Shown: positions 1-8,012, numbered from the stretch's first letter. The stretch is 64,000 nucleotides of DNA from Halobacillus locisalis (GCF_013694105.1 NZ_JACEFG010000003.1:62001-126000), one strand, 5' to 3'. Numbers and translations are program-made. Notes: generated by a model not told the origin, from the sequence alone.

Positions 1-1065
1 TACGTTAACAGCAGCAAGGTGCAGGAGCACTATGCCATCATTCCTACGAAGACGGTTCCGACTCAGAAAAAGCTGGAGGGCCTCAGCCGTGAAGAACGCA
101 ACATTTACAATGAAGTGATGGCGACGACGCTTGCGATGTTCCACGGCGACTATGTTTACGAAGAGACGACGATTTGGACACACGTTCAGGAATTGCCGTT
201 CAAGACGACGGGCAGACGGGACGTGAAACAAGGTTGGAAAGAGCTGTTTCCGAAACCGTCGAAAGCGAATCAGGAAAAGGATCCTCTTCTGCCGAACGTG
301 CAGAATGGCGAACAAGTAGGCGCAAACCTTCATATTAAGGAGAGCATGACCAAGCCGCCGAAGCCTTATACAGAAGGTCAACTGATCAATATGATGAAAA
401 CGTGCGGAAAGCTGGTCGATGATGAGGAAGATGTGGAGATTTTGAAAGAAGTTGAAGGCCTTGGAACCGAGGCGACACGTTCGAGTATCATCGAAACGAT
501 CAAGGCGCAGAAGTACATTTCCGTAAGAAAAAACAATGTGTATGTCACCAATAAAGGCATTATGCTGTGTGAATCGATTGAAGGGACGTTATTATCGAGT
601 CCTTCCATGACCGCGAAATGGGAATCTTATCTGAAAAAGATCGGAAGCGGCGAGGGTTCTAAGCAGGTGTTCATCAAGCAGACGAGTCAGTTCATCGAGA
701 AACTGATTCAAGAAACGCCGGGCTTGATTGAGAACGTGAACATACGTGATACGGGAGAGAAGAAAAAGAGCTGGAATGAGCCGATTGCGAAATGTCCCGC
801 TTGCCAGACGGGCACAGTCATGGACCGGTACAAATTTTATGCGTGTTCGGAATACAAGAAAAACTGTAGCGTAGCGTTTCCGAAGCGATTAGCTGGAAAG
901 TCGCTGACGCCGAACATGATCAAAACGCTGTGTGAGAAAAAACGTACGAAAGTGCTAAAAGGATTCAAGAGTAAAGGAAAGAAATCGTTCAGTACGGCCT
1001 TAGTACTCGATGAAGAATATAAGATCAAGTTTGATTTTGCTGAGAAAGCTGGAAGTAAAATCTAA
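1..1065 (+). CDS. topB: DNA topoisomerase III, C-terminal half (5' partial)
   Basis: The reading frame is open from the first base, so the gene starts upstream of the window; 354 residues are visible against roughly 730 in Bacillus TopB. Type IA topoisomerases relax and decatenate DNA through a tyrosine-linked strand break. The visible part carries the late core (GLGTEATRSSIIETI, ITNKG-like segment, SPSMTAKWE) and the cysteine-containing C-terminal tail typical of TopB (KCPACQTG, then YACSEYKKNC, then a GKSLT and LKGFKSKGKKSF segment). The catalytic tyrosine and TOPRIM domain lie outside the window. A strong terminator follows. Family call is firm. Confidence 0.93.
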   Translation, partial: YVNSSKVQEHYAIIPTKTVPTQKKLEGLSREERNIYNEVMATTLAMFHGDYVYEETTIWTHVQELPFKTTGRRDVKQGWKELFPKPSKANQEKDPLLPNVQNGEQVGANLHIKESMTKPPKPYTEGQLINMMKTCGKLVDDEEDVEILKEVEGLGTEATRSSIIETIKAQKYISVRKNNVYVTNKGIMLCESIEGTLLSSPSMTAKWESYLKKIGSGEGSKQVFIKQTSQFIEKLIQETPGLIENVNIRDTGEKKKSWNEPIAKCPACQTGTVMDRYKFYACSEYKKNCSVAFPKRLAGKSLTPNMIKTLCEKKRTKVLKGFKSKGKKSFSTALVLDEEYKIKFDFAEKAGSKI

Positions 1066-1072
1066 ACGCTCA

Positions 1073-1117
1073 CAAAAAAGCTTGTCCCGAGAATACTATC
1101 GGGACAAGCTTTTTTTA
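1073..1117. terminator. Bidirectional Rho-independent terminator
   Basis: A 13-bp perfect stem (AAGCTTGTCCCGA with its complement) has an A-run on the left and a T-run on the right, so it can end both topB and the convergent DUF4870 gene. Confidence 0.9.
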
Positions 1118-1486
1118 TTATGAGAATTTCTTAAGTTGTTCGTCTGCGAAATCACCCACGATCGGAAGGTGATATCGCCCTCCTTGGTAAGCTTTGACCA
1201 TTAAGATGATCCACAACACAAGAGATACTGGTGAGAGTAGGATACTGATGATCGTACCGATGATGGGAATGAAGTTCAAAACAATTCCAAGCAGAAAGAT
1301 GCCACCGAACACGACTGTCGACTGCATGGCATGGTACCGAATCGTTTGGTTATCCTTTTCTAAAAGCAGCAAGGCAATTCCACTGATGAACCCTAACAAA
1401 TACGCTAACACTCCGCCTACATTTTCCTGTAAACCGGTCGATGACGGCTTTCTTTCCTGAGTAGGTTGGTTAGGTCCTGGCGCCAC
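1118..1486 (-). CDS. DUF4870 (Tic20-like) small membrane protein
   Basis: The 122-residue protein has a polar N-terminus and about three hydrophobic helices (GGVLAYLLGFISGIALLL, STVVFGGIFLLGIVLNFI, ISILLSPVSLVLWIILMV) with the charged segment EKDNQTIRYHAMQS between helices one and two. This is the DUF4870 layout, in which an RFHAxQS-like motif sits after the first helix. No enzymatic role is known for the family. It stands alone, convergent with topB. The ATG is preceded by a good Shine-Dalgarno (AAGGAGGACTGAG in the minus direction). Confidence 0.82.
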   Translation of the reverse strand: MAPGPNQPTQERKPSSTGLQENVGGVLAYLLGFISGIALLLLEKDNQTIRYHAMQSTVVFGGIFLLGIVLNFIPIIGTIISILLSPVSLVLWIILMVKAYQGGRYHLPIVGDFADEQLKKFS

Positions 1487-1651
1487 TTCACTCAGTCCTC
1501 CTTGCGTTTATCAGACTATTCTGTAATTTAATTATAGAAATAGTGTCGAATGAAGTCAATCTTTTTATCATCACGTCGAACTGAAAAAAGAAAACAAAAA
1601 ACCTTGCGGCGATGCATAAATTTAGACAGTGGATGAAAGGAGGCGTACCAC

Positions 1652-2527
1652 GTGAATGACAATCAGGAGTTGATCAAGTATCTCCGCGATATGGATTCAT
1701 GGGCGAACGATATCGCAAAAGCCAATGAGAACAGTCCATTTACAGATGATCCATCCTTTCAAAAGGAGCTGGACGGTCTGCTTTCGAACATCGAGGATTG
1801 GAATCGTGATCCACCGTCTTTTACCTTTGAAAAAGCTCAACTTCTTCACGAACGGGCCGAGAGTATCGAGGGTCACATCGGGCAGGAAAGGCAAGGAAAG
1901 CCGGTTCCGATCGGTGGTCATACATTACCGCCACTCCCCTATGGATATGCGGCTCTTGAGCCTTATATCGACAGAAGAATCATGCGTCTGCACCATGACA
2001 AACATCACCAAAGTTATGTGGACGGATTGAATAAAGCGGAGAATGAAATGCAAAAAGCGAGACGAACGAAAAATTATGATTTGATCAAACATTGGGAGCG
2101 TGAAGCGGCATTCAACGGGGCGGGCCATTATTTGCATACGATCTTCTGGGAAATCATGAGTCCTCAAGGTGGTGGGAAACCTAAGCGAGAGTTGCTGAGA
2201 GAAATCGAGCGGAGCTTCGGAAGCTTCGAAGCGTTCAAAGAACATTTTTCACAAGCCGCCAAAAAAGTCGAAGGATCCGGCTGGGCGATTTTAGTCTGGT
2301 CACCAAGGTCTCATCGTCTTGAAATCTTGCAGGCAGAAAAACACCAGAACTTGAGTCAGTGGGATGTCATTCCTTTGTTGCCGCTTGATGTGTGGGAGCA
2401 CGCCTACTATTTGCAATATGAAAATAATCGCGGGAAATACGTCGAGCATTGGTGGAACGTGGTCCATTGGGGAGCTGTCACCGACCGCTATCAGAAGGCG
2501 AAGCAAGTGAAGTGGAAGCCGTACTAA
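1652..2527 (+). CDS. sodF: Fe/Mn superoxide dismutase with long N-terminal extension (SodF type)
   Basis: Converts superoxide to oxygen and hydrogen peroxide. Residues from about 90 onward are a full Fe/Mn-SOD: HTLPPLPYGYAALEPYID, metal-ligand His in MRLHHDKHH, second His in GAGHYLHTIFWE, and the Asp/His ligands in LPLDVWEHAYY, then YVEHWWNVVHW. About 88 acidic and polar residues precede the domain; they contain no signal peptide. B. subtilis SodF is similarly long (about 280 residues). The start is GTG with an AAAGGAGG ribosome site nine bases upstream. Monocistronic, ended by the hairpin just downstream. The metal cannot be fixed from sequence by eye. Confidence 0.9.
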   Translation: MNDNQELIKYLRDMDSWANDIAKANENSPFTDDPSFQKELDGLLSNIEDWNRDPPSFTFEKAQLLHERAESIEGHIGQERQGKPVPIGGHTLPPLPYGYAALEPYIDRRIMRLHHDKHHQSYVDGLNKAENEMQKARRTKNYDLIKHWEREAAFNGAGHYLHTIFWEIMSPQGGGKPKRELLREIERSFGSFEAFKEHFSQAAKKVEGSGWAILVWSPRSHRLEILQAEKHQNLSQWDVIPLLPLDVWEHAYYLQYENNRGKYVEHWWNVVHWGAVTDRYQKAKQVKWKPY

Positions 2528-2533
2528 CTCAAT

Positions 2534-2569
2534 AAGGTGGCCGTATAGCGGATGCGGTCGCCTTTTTTA
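2534..2569 (+). terminator. Rho-independent terminator after SOD gene
   Basis: Stem AAGGTGGCCG/CGGTCGCCTT with wobble pairs, followed by a T-run. Confidence 0.75.
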
Positions 2570-2646
2570 TTTGTCTAAGTGAAATACATGATGGAATGAG
2601 GATGAAATGGTATGCTAATGGAAAAGTTGTGTTAGGGAGATCGACG

Positions 2647-3033
2647 ATGAAACAGGTTATGAAGGTCTTATTGATCGTGATCGGAAGCGTGTCTCTTGTG
2701 CTCGGCGTGTTAGGCATCATCCTGCCACTTGTGCCGACGACACCATTTCTGCTTCTAACGGCTGCATGCTATGTTCGAAGCTCCGATCGTCTGTACAACT
2801 GGCTGATGACGAATAAATGGTTCGGGTCGTATATACGCAATTATAAAGCGGGGCGTGGGATTCCGTTAAAAGCGAAGATTTCTGTACTTGTGATGATTTG
2901 GTTTTCTTTCTTATTTTCCGCGTTTTACATAGCTCCGAATATATACTTAAAGGTAGGCTTTATATTTGGGGCGTGTTTATTTACTGTGGTGATGTATCGG
3001 ATGAAGACGTTGAAGCCTGGGGATGAGGAATAA
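2647..3033 (+). CDS. DUF454 (YbaN family) inner-membrane protein
   Basis: Small membrane protein of about 128 residues. The family signature is visible: VLGVLGIILPLVPTTPFLLL followed by AACYVRSSDRLYNWLMTNKWFG and YKAGRGIPLKAK, then two more hydrophobic helices. Function of DUF454 is not established. An in-frame upstream ATG adds 17 residues, but the internal ATG has the better ribosome site (AGGGAG spaced seven bases) and gives the family N-terminus. Stands alone between the SOD terminator and a hairpin. Confidence 0.85.
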   Translation: MKQVMKVLLIVIGSVSLVLGVLGIILPLVPTTPFLLLTAACYVRSSDRLYNWLMTNKWFGSYIRNYKAGRGIPLKAKISVLVMIWFSFLFSAFYIAPNIYLKVGFIFGACLFTVVMYRMKTLKPGDEE

Positions 3034-3051
3034 GTGAATAGTTATAAAAAG

Positions 3052-3076
3052 GAATCTGCTGAAGATCAGCAGGTTC
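3052..3076. terminator. Hairpin after DUF454 gene
   Basis: An 11-bp stem (GAATCTGCTGA/TCAGCAGGTTC, one wobble) lies 18 bases after the stop. The downstream T-run is weak. It nearly matches the hairpin at 3533, so the two similar stems bracket repeats A and B. Confidence 0.55.
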
Positions 3077-3127
3077 TTCAGTATGTTGAGAAAGCTACTT
3101 TCGGTTCTTCCAAGTTGAGAAGAGACC

Positions 3128-3249
3128 GGTGGCGTGGAAACGACTCCCTTTCCGCAGGAGGCGGTGAGCTTCCTCGGTCGCTCCTGAGACCTGCGGGAAC
3201 TCACCCAAGCCTCAGGATCCTGCAGGAGTGTCGACGTTTCCACGCCACC
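3128..3249. repeat. Dispersed GC-rich inverted repeat, copy A
   Basis: A 122-bp element with perfect 15-bp terminal inverted arms (GGTGGCGTGGAAACG/CGTTTCCACGCCACC). The core carries CTTTCCGCAGGAG and TCCTCGGTCGCTCC blocks shared with copies B, C and E. It lies in the gene-free stretch 3034-3561 and has no credible ORF. Confidence 0.85.
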
Positions 3250-3353
3250 TCAACAAAAGAAGACTGAACCTCTAAAGATTCAACGACAATGTGGAGCTCT
3301 AAAGATGACAGCACAATACTTGGTGAGGTTCTGTTCCAGCTAATTTGAGCATA

Positions 3354-3476
3354 GTGGGATGGAAAACGGGGAGACTCCCGCGGGAGAAGGACCTAGGCGA
3401 GACCCCACAGAGAGTGTCAACGAACGAGGAGGCTCGCCGGCTCCCCCGCAGGAAAGCGAGTCGTTTTCCATCCCAC
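3354..3476. repeat. Dispersed GC-rich inverted repeat, copy B (reverse orientation)
   Basis: A 123-bp element with perfect 15-bp arms (GTGGGATGGAAAACG and its complement), core inverted relative to copies A, C and E. A further 10-bp inverted repeat (AGGTTCTGTT at 3326, AACAGAACCT at 3495) flanks it, which suggests insertion into or growth of a larger hairpin. Confidence 0.85.
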
Positions 3477-3532
3477 GGTATTCTCATATGATCTAACAGA
3501 ACCTCTGCACAGACTTCTTAAACAGCCTGAAG

Positions 3533-3562
3533 GAACCTGCTGACTTTCAGCAGGTTCTTTCT
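3533..3562. terminator. Hairpin terminator, probably for the CPBP gene
   Basis: Perfect 11-bp stem GAACCTGCTGA/TCAGCAGGTTC with a T-rich tail on the plus side, touching the 3' end of the minus-strand CPBP gene. Confidence 0.6.
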
Positions 3563-4278
3563 TAGTAAAAGAGAGGGATGAACAGTAACTGCATGAAAAT
3601 ATGTGCACTCATATGAGATACAACAGCTGCTATAAACCCGTGCTTCCAGTATAGATAGCCGAAAATCATTCCGCCGATTCCGTTCAACAATAACGCTCTT
3701 CCCACAATAAGAGGAGAGAGTTCACCGAAGAGCATGAAGTTGGCTGGAAGGTGTCCGATTCCAAACAAGAGGCTGACGATGAAGATGACTCCCCAGTAAA
3801 AGAAGGACGGAAATTCTCTCTTTTTTGTGATTTTGACGGCAAGGAACACGATCAGCGTCATGAGGAACAACCGCATCATCACTTCTTCGACGACTCCTCC
3901 GTAAAAAACGCCCATGAGTAATCCAAATAAGGAGAAGGCAGGTTCATTTTCTGTGAGGGTGGGGAGATATCGTGAAAATAGTACGGCATCAGAGCCAGCA
4001 AGAATGAGTCCTACCAAGCCACCCAGCACGACGGATAGCCCGATTCCGCTTTTTGACTTGAATGTGAACGGTGTGTATTTCAGCATGGATAGACCAGCCA
4101 GGCTCAAAAGAAACGTAAGCACGCCTGTCTGCACGAGGGTGATCAACACAAACGGCACATCCTCTGGAATGGGAAGAGATCCTGATTCAAGCGTTTGGCG
4201 GGCGGTGAAATAACCGCCAATTACTCCAAATAAACTGAGAATGAACGATATCCCAAGCTTCTTCTTCATACATTCCAA
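3562..4278 (-). CDS. CPBP-family intramembrane metalloprotease (CAAX/Abi)
   Basis: 238-residue polytopic protein with the diagnostic glutamate motif EEVMMR near residue 131, then FGIGHLPAN and a final HMSAHIFMQLLF helix, which supply the second and third motif residues of the CPBP/ABI family. These proteases act within the membrane; bacterial members often process or give immunity to peptides, but no partner is seen here. The gene follows the HTH regulator stop by three bases, with the AGGAG site inside the regulator's last codons, so the two are co-transcribed and probably translationally coupled. Confidence 0.87.
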   Translation of the reverse strand: MECMKKKLGISFILSLFGVIGGYFTARQTLESGSLPIPEDVPFVLITLVQTGVLTFLLSLAGLSMLKYTPFTFKSKSGIGLSVVLGGLVGLILAGSDAVLFSRYLPTLTENEPAFSLFGLLMGVFYGGVVEEVMMRLFLMTLIVFLAVKITKKREFPSFFYWGVIFIVSLLFGIGHLPANFMLFGELSPLIVGRALLLNGIGGMIFGYLYWKHGFIAAVVSHMSAHIFMQLLFIPLFY

Positions 4279-4281
4279 CTC

Positions 4282-4815
4282 CTATTCATGATTTTTTTCA
4301 GGGATGAATAGTTGAGCCATCGTTGCGCTCTTCGTTTCATCTGTCGGCTTTTGTGCCGTATATTTTCCAAAGATATGTTGTAAGTCCCGGGTGAATGCTT
4401 GCCATTGTTCAGGGGTAAGGTGGAGGTCGACTTGACTGTAGCCGAAGACATCTTGATGCATGTCGGTCGGACCGTCTAAGTAACGCTCTGTTTTATTGAT
4501 CAAGCCAGCCATATAAGTCATGAACATTTGCATGTGTTCATCCTTATCCCATTTCGATGCTTCCTCTGCGTTAATGTGAGCGGCGTCATGTTCTTTTAAG
4601 GAATACGTGCGCTCAAGCGTTCCACGTATTTTTTTCTCCTCTACAATGTGGAGGATACCGTGATCCGTTAATGTTTTCAGGTGTCTGTATAGCGTGGCTT
4701 GCGGGACGTCGGTCAGTGCGTCCATCAGTTCTTGGACAGTCGCTGGTCCTTTAGCTAAACGTTGTATGATCTGCATTCGGACAGGGTGCAAGATTAAATC
4801 GGCTTTTGATGTCAT
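4282..4815 (-). CDS. Winged-helix transcriptional regulator (ArsR/HTH_20-like), CPBP operon
   Basis: 177 residues. The N-terminal ~70 form a winged helix: HPVRMQIIQRLAKGPATVQE, then PQATLYRHLKTLTDHGIL as recognition helix and wing. The rest (DEHMQMFMTYMAGL, LTPEQWQAFTRDL) is a mainly helical sensor or dimer region of unknown ligand. First gene of a two-gene minus-strand operon. A perfect palindrome directly upstream of its GAGGTG ribosome site is the natural autoregulatory operator. The effector is unknown; the DNA-binding call is firm. Confidence 0.85.
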   Translation of the reverse strand: MTSKADLILHPVRMQIIQRLAKGPATVQELMDALTDVPQATLYRHLKTLTDHGILHIVEEKKIRGTLERTYSLKEHDAAHINAEEASKWDKDEHMQMFMTYMAGLINKTERYLDGPTDMHQDVFGYSQVDLHLTPEQWQAFTRDLQHIFGKYTAQKPTDETKSATMAQLFIPEKNHE

Positions 4816-4826
4816 AGATTCACCTC

Positions 4827-4856
4827 ATTATTATCATTATTGATAATGATAATAAT
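4827..4856. promoter_or_regulatory. Perfect AT-rich palindrome, probable operator of the HTH-CPBP operon
   Basis: Arms ATTATTATCATTA and TAATGATAATAAT are perfectly complementary (13 bp) around a TTGA spacer. The site touches the regulator's ribosome site. It partly resembles a Fur box (TGATAATnATTATCA) but the second half-site matches only 5 of 7, so autoregulation by the adjacent regulator is the simpler reading. Confidence 0.7.
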
Positions 4857-4893
4857 GTATTTTATGGTAGCCGTCAATACTATTCTCTTTGCA

Positions 4894-4922
4894 GAAAAAA
4901 GGACACCCTTAAGAGTGTCCTT
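4894..4922 (-). terminator. Rho-independent terminator, minus strand
   Basis: Stem AAGGACACCCTT/AGTGTCCTT-type hairpin with an A-run on the plus side (T-run in the transcript) downstream of the 65-residue ORF. Confidence 0.8.
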
Positions 4923-4967
4923 ACGGCAAGAGCTATGATTTATGTAAGAATTGTGAACATACTCAGC

Positions 4968-5165
4968 TTAAAAGGTGCGGACATGTACAGGATCAATCGT
5001 ACTTGAGAGTGGGTACATGACCCGGAATTTACGGTTGATGGCTTGAATTAACGCGCGTTTCGCGTCTTCCGATTCAATTTTCCCCTCGCGTATCCCTTCA
5101 TGATCCAGGTTCACTTCAAAATCAATGTGATGATGCTTATGATGAATTTTTCCTGATACAACCAA
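4968..5165 (-). CDS. Small hypothetical protein, histidine-rich N-terminus
   Basis: 65 residues, family not recognised. The start is TTG, chosen because a perfect AAGGAGGGA site lies eight bases upstream and no better start exists. The N-terminus reads as a beta strand with the run KIHHKHHHIDFEV, followed by a helix-like EDAKRALIQAINRKFRV segment, so a small beta/alpha fold is likely. The HxxHHH cluster could bind metal but that is only suggestive. It has its own terminator and is probably monocistronic. Confidence 0.6.
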   Translation of the reverse strand: MVVSGKIHHKHHHIDFEVNLDHEGIREGKIESEDAKRALIQAINRKFRVMYPLSSTIDPVHVRTF

Positions 5166-5369
5166 TATCGTTCCCTCCTTATGCGAATGAGTAGATGATG
5201 AACGCTCTATTTATTCCCTTGGTCGTATATAGTCAAACGCTGCTATCACTCATTCTGCCATAGTAAAACTTTTCGTATTAGGTAAGACTAACAGGACAAG
5301 AATCGTGTTATGATGGGGGAGGTATAGATCCTTAAGTGACTAAGGAAAGGTATTATGGGAGGTTTATCT

Positions 5370-5882
5370 ATGGATAATAATGATATCCTAATTCGATTAC
5401 GTTATGCGCTCGATATAAAAGATCAAGATATGGTCGAAATTTTCCGCCTCGGAGGCGTGGAGATGACGAAAGAAGACGTTCAGCTGGTCCTTACTAAAGT
5501 CGAGGAAGAAGCGGACTATGATGAGGTTGATGAATACGAAGACTATATCAAGTGTACGAATAGTATGTTGGAATCCTTCTTGAATGGATTGATTATCTTC
5601 AAGCGAGGACCTCAGTTGACGAAGGACGGCCAGCCGGTGAAACCGGACCGCTCGATCAAGAACCATTCGAGTGTGAATAACGTCATGCTTAAAAAAGTGA
5701 AAATCGCGCTTAAGCTGACGAGCGAAGACATCATTAATATTTTAGATGATGCTGGCGTTACAATCACTAAAGGGGAATTGAGCGCTTTATTAAGGAAAGA
5801 AGGGCACAAGAATTACAAAGAGTGTCTCGATAAGTACGCGAGGAATTTCTTGAAAGGCTTAACGATACGATATCGAGGGTAA
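5370..5882 (+). CDS. DUF1456 family protein (YehS-like)
   Basis: 170 residues built from two related helical halves, each opening with N-x-x-L/V-x-(K/R)-(L/V)-(R/K)-x-A-L (NDILIRLRYALDIKD and NNVMLKKVKIALKLTSED) and each containing a short motif of the form IFRLGGVEMTKEDV or ILDDAGVTITKGEL. This internal duplication defines DUF1456/YehS. Function is unknown. Two in-frame ATGs exist; the second is used here because GGGAGG overlaps the first and is seven bases from the second. A strong terminator follows. Confidence 0.85.
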   Translation: MDNNDILIRLRYALDIKDQDMVEIFRLGGVEMTKEDVQLVLTKVEEEADYDEVDEYEDYIKCTNSMLESFLNGLIIFKRGPQLTKDGQPVKPDRSIKNHSSVNNVMLKKVKIALKLTSEDIINILDDAGVTITKGELSALLRKEGHKNYKECLDKYARNFLKGLTIRYRG

Positions 5883-5887
5883 TTCAT

Positions 5888-5928
5888 AATCCCGTGATCT
5901 GCTAAACATAGATCACGGGATTTTTTGT
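5888..5928 (+). terminator. Rho-independent terminator
   Basis: 12-bp perfect stem AATCCCGTGATC with complement, then a T-run. Confidence 0.9.
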
Positions 5929-5937
5929 TGGAAAACA

Positions 5938-6627
5938 TTATCGAGTTCTTCGCTTCAGCCAGCCTTCTACATCGAGTTGCTCCTTCATGCGAATGTCATC
6001 CACCCGTTGTTGGTCGAGCTTCTTGCCTTCATGGATGATGATGACTTCATCTAGTAAAGGCTCGATATCACGGATTTCATGTGTTGTAATTACGAGGGAT
6101 TGCCGGTCGAAGTCGACGAACTGGATGATCCCTTTGACAATCGATTCTCGAACCATAGGGTCGAGTCCTGATAAAGGCTCATCTAATAAAAGGAAGGGGG
6201 CTTCCCTCGCAACTGTAACCGCTAATTTGACTCGTCCGAGGTTCCCTTTGGATAGATGTTTGAGCTTTTGTTCATGATCGATAGCAAGAAAATCGAGAAT
6301 ATCCTCCGCCTTGTTTTTATTAAAATCGACGAACTGACTTTCATAAAAAGAGACTAATTCGCTTACTTTGAAATAGGGATAGAACCTGTCGAAATCGGTC
6401 ATGTAAGCAATGGTAGAAGCGGACTGTCTCGTTACGGGTTCTCCGTTGATCGTGATGGATCCTTTGGACGGATGCAAAAGCCCAGATAGGAGCTTCAGTA
6501 GTGTCGATTTTCCACTCCCATTTTCTCCGATAATGCCATATATTTTACCCGGATCGATTCGCAAATCAATCCCTTCGATGGCTTTCGTGGTCAGAAACCG
6601 TTTCGTGATTTGATGTGCCTCAATCAT
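5938..6627 (-). CDS. ABC transporter ATP-binding protein (YtrB-like)
   Basis: 229 residues with Walker A GENGSGKSTLLKLL (about residue 35), a LSKGNLGRVKLA signature in place of LSGGQ, Walker B APFLLLDEPLSGLDP and the H-loop VITTHE. YtrB-type ATPases work with small integral membrane subunits in cell-envelope-stress operons under a GntR repressor. Last of three overlapping minus-strand genes; its start lies four bases inside the GntR gene (ATGA-type coupling). The substrate is unknown. Confidence 0.88.
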   Translation of the reverse strand: MIEAHQITKRFLTTKAIEGIDLRIDPGKIYGIIGENGSGKSTLLKLLSGLLHPSKGSITINGEPVTRQSASTIAYMTDFDRFYPYFKVSELVSFYESQFVDFNKNKAEDILDFLAIDHEQKLKHLSKGNLGRVKLAVTVAREAPFLLLDEPLSGLDPMVRESIVKGIIQFVDFDRQSLVITTHEIRDIEPLLDEVIIIHEGKKLDQQRVDDIRMKEQLDVEGWLKRRTR

Positions 6628-7001
6628 TCTTTCTCCCCCTTTTTTGCTTCATGCTCCGCGAGTCCCTCTGTCATCTCGCTAATCGTAAATCCAAGGTCAC
6701 TCATATCTTTGACAAAATATTCGATATAAGTTTGTTTCATTTGTTCCCTAAGTTCATGAAGCCGATCACGATTCTCCGTGACGAAGGTTCCTTGACCACG
6801 CTTCGATTGAACGATTTCCATTTGTTCCATTTCGCGGTACACACGCTGGATCGTATTCGCATTCACCCCTGTTTCAACGGCATATTCCCGAACAGAAGGA
6901 AGTTTGTCGCCGGGCTTTCGTTTTTCGCGAATGATTTCTCCTGCCAGTCGGTCGATCAACTGTTGATATATAGGTCTATCTGGTTGAAAGTCGATGCCCA
7001 T
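6624..7001 (-). CDS. GntR-family repressor (YtrA subfamily)
   Basis: 125 residues: a GntR winged helix (PIYQQLIDRLAGEIIREK, KLPSVREYAVETGVNANTIQ, RVYREMEQ, GQGTFV) followed by only about 45 helical residues. Such a short tail is the hallmark of the YtrA subfamily, whose members regulate the ABC transporter next to them. Its start codon overlaps the permease stop by one base (TAATG) and its end overlaps the ATPase start. The perfect palindrome upstream of the operon is the expected operator. Confidence 0.9.
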   Translation of the reverse strand: MGIDFQPDRPIYQQLIDRLAGEIIREKRKPGDKLPSVREYAVETGVNANTIQRVYREMEQMEIVQSKRGQGTFVTENRDRLHELREQMKQTYIEYFVKDMSDLGFTISEMTEGLAEHEAKKGEKE

Positions 7002-7756
7002 TACACCTCAACCTTCCGATCCAGAATCCACATACCGAACAAAAGGAACAGACTGTTGAATGCGAAGTAAAAGAGCAGATCTCCGACAGACAAAGCATCT
7101 ACGCCAAAGTTTACATACAGCATCCCCCCTAGACTGTCCACTTCATATTCGAAGAGAAACGGAGCAAAGGATGTGAGTGATTGATAGACGTAGGTTTCCT
7201 GGATCCACGTGAGGAAAGCAGAAATTCCGAAGAAGATTGCGATACAGATAAACACGCTTAAGCCTCCAATATATCGTTTCATCACTTGATGTAGCGACCA
7301 CAGGAAGAACAATAGTAAAGCAAGAGCTAGACTGAACCCGATCAGAAGAATCCCCATTCTCGTGAAGACGCTGAAGATTTCTTGCATGCTTAACATCAAT
7401 TCATAACTTGCTGCCAAGATTCCGACGCCAGAAACTACAACAAGAGAGGTGAGGAAAACAACAAAGGATTGAAGCATTTTCACTCCGACAATCATGTAAC
7501 CCGATTGAGGGGAGTGGAGCGTCAATTCGAGCTGTTCGGCCTCTCTGTTGAAGCTGTGCATGAACAGTCCCGACAAATAAAACATGTGAAGAATCAGGAG
7601 AATGCTTGCTGTCATAAGGTACTGTTCGGTTTGGATAATCACCGGGGCGAGCACAAGCCAGAGGGCATTAAAAGCAGCCAATCCGAAGTAATACCCACGC
7701 ATGAGAACCCATTCTTTTTTCCATAAGCCGATAAAAGCGGTTTGGTTCATCGTCAT
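7001..7756 (-). CDS. ABC-2 type permease subunit of the GntR/YtrB-like unit
   Basis: 251 residues with about six membrane helices (for example LVLAPVIIQTEQYLMTASIL, FVVFLTSLVVVSGVGIL, GMLYVNFG near the C-terminus) and no recognisable soluble domain. As first gene of the permease-regulator-ATPase operon it is the membrane partner of the ATPase. Two starts are possible, MTMNQT and MNQT; the second, six bases further in, has the better spacing from AAAGGATGG. Confidence 0.78.
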   Translation of the reverse strand: MTMNQTAFIGLWKKEWVLMRGYYFGLAAFNALWLVLAPVIIQTEQYLMTASILLILHMFYLSGLFMHSFNREAEQLELTLHSPQSGYMIVGVKMLQSFVVFLTSLVVVSGVGILAASYELMLSMQEIFSVFTRMGILLIGFSLALALLLFFLWSLHQVMKRYIGGLSVFICIAIFFGISAFLTWIQETYVYQSLTSFAPFLFEYEVDSLGGMLYVNFGVDALSVGDLLFYFAFNSLFLLFGMWILDRKVEV

Positions 7757-7772
7757 CCATCCTTTTGTATGA

Positions 7773-7794
7773 GTGTACTATTTAAATAGTACAC
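7773..7794. promoter_or_regulatory. Perfect 22-bp palindrome, probable GntR operator
   Basis: GTGTACTATTTAAATAGTAC followed by AC reads identically on both strands over 22 bp. It sits 17 bp before the permease start, where YtrA-type repressors usually bind. Confidence 0.8.
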
Positions 7795-8012
7795 AAGAAA
7801 GGTATGGAAAACAATAGGTTACTTGGATAGGAATGGGAAATCGTACAATTGAAGTTGGAATTCGGACAGAGTGAAGAATATTTCGGGCACGAGTAACTAT
7901 ATTTTGGACACCACAAAGAAAGTCTCATCGATATGCCAAACTACGCATGATAACAGGGAAGAAGGGTATCGTATAGTACAACTATGGATACGGAAAGAAA
8001 GGAGAACGACTG

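Noticed and set aside
3128-3476. CRISPR array
   Set aside because: Only two copies in opposite orientation with no regular spacers and no cas genes.
3034-3487. Reading frames of 62 to 88 codons inside repeats A and B
   Set aside because: They fall in GC-rich inverted repeats, occur on both strands and show no protein-like composition or ribosome sites.
4827-4856. Fur box
   Set aside because: Only one half-site fits well; the perfect palindrome position next to a regulator gene favours autoregulation.
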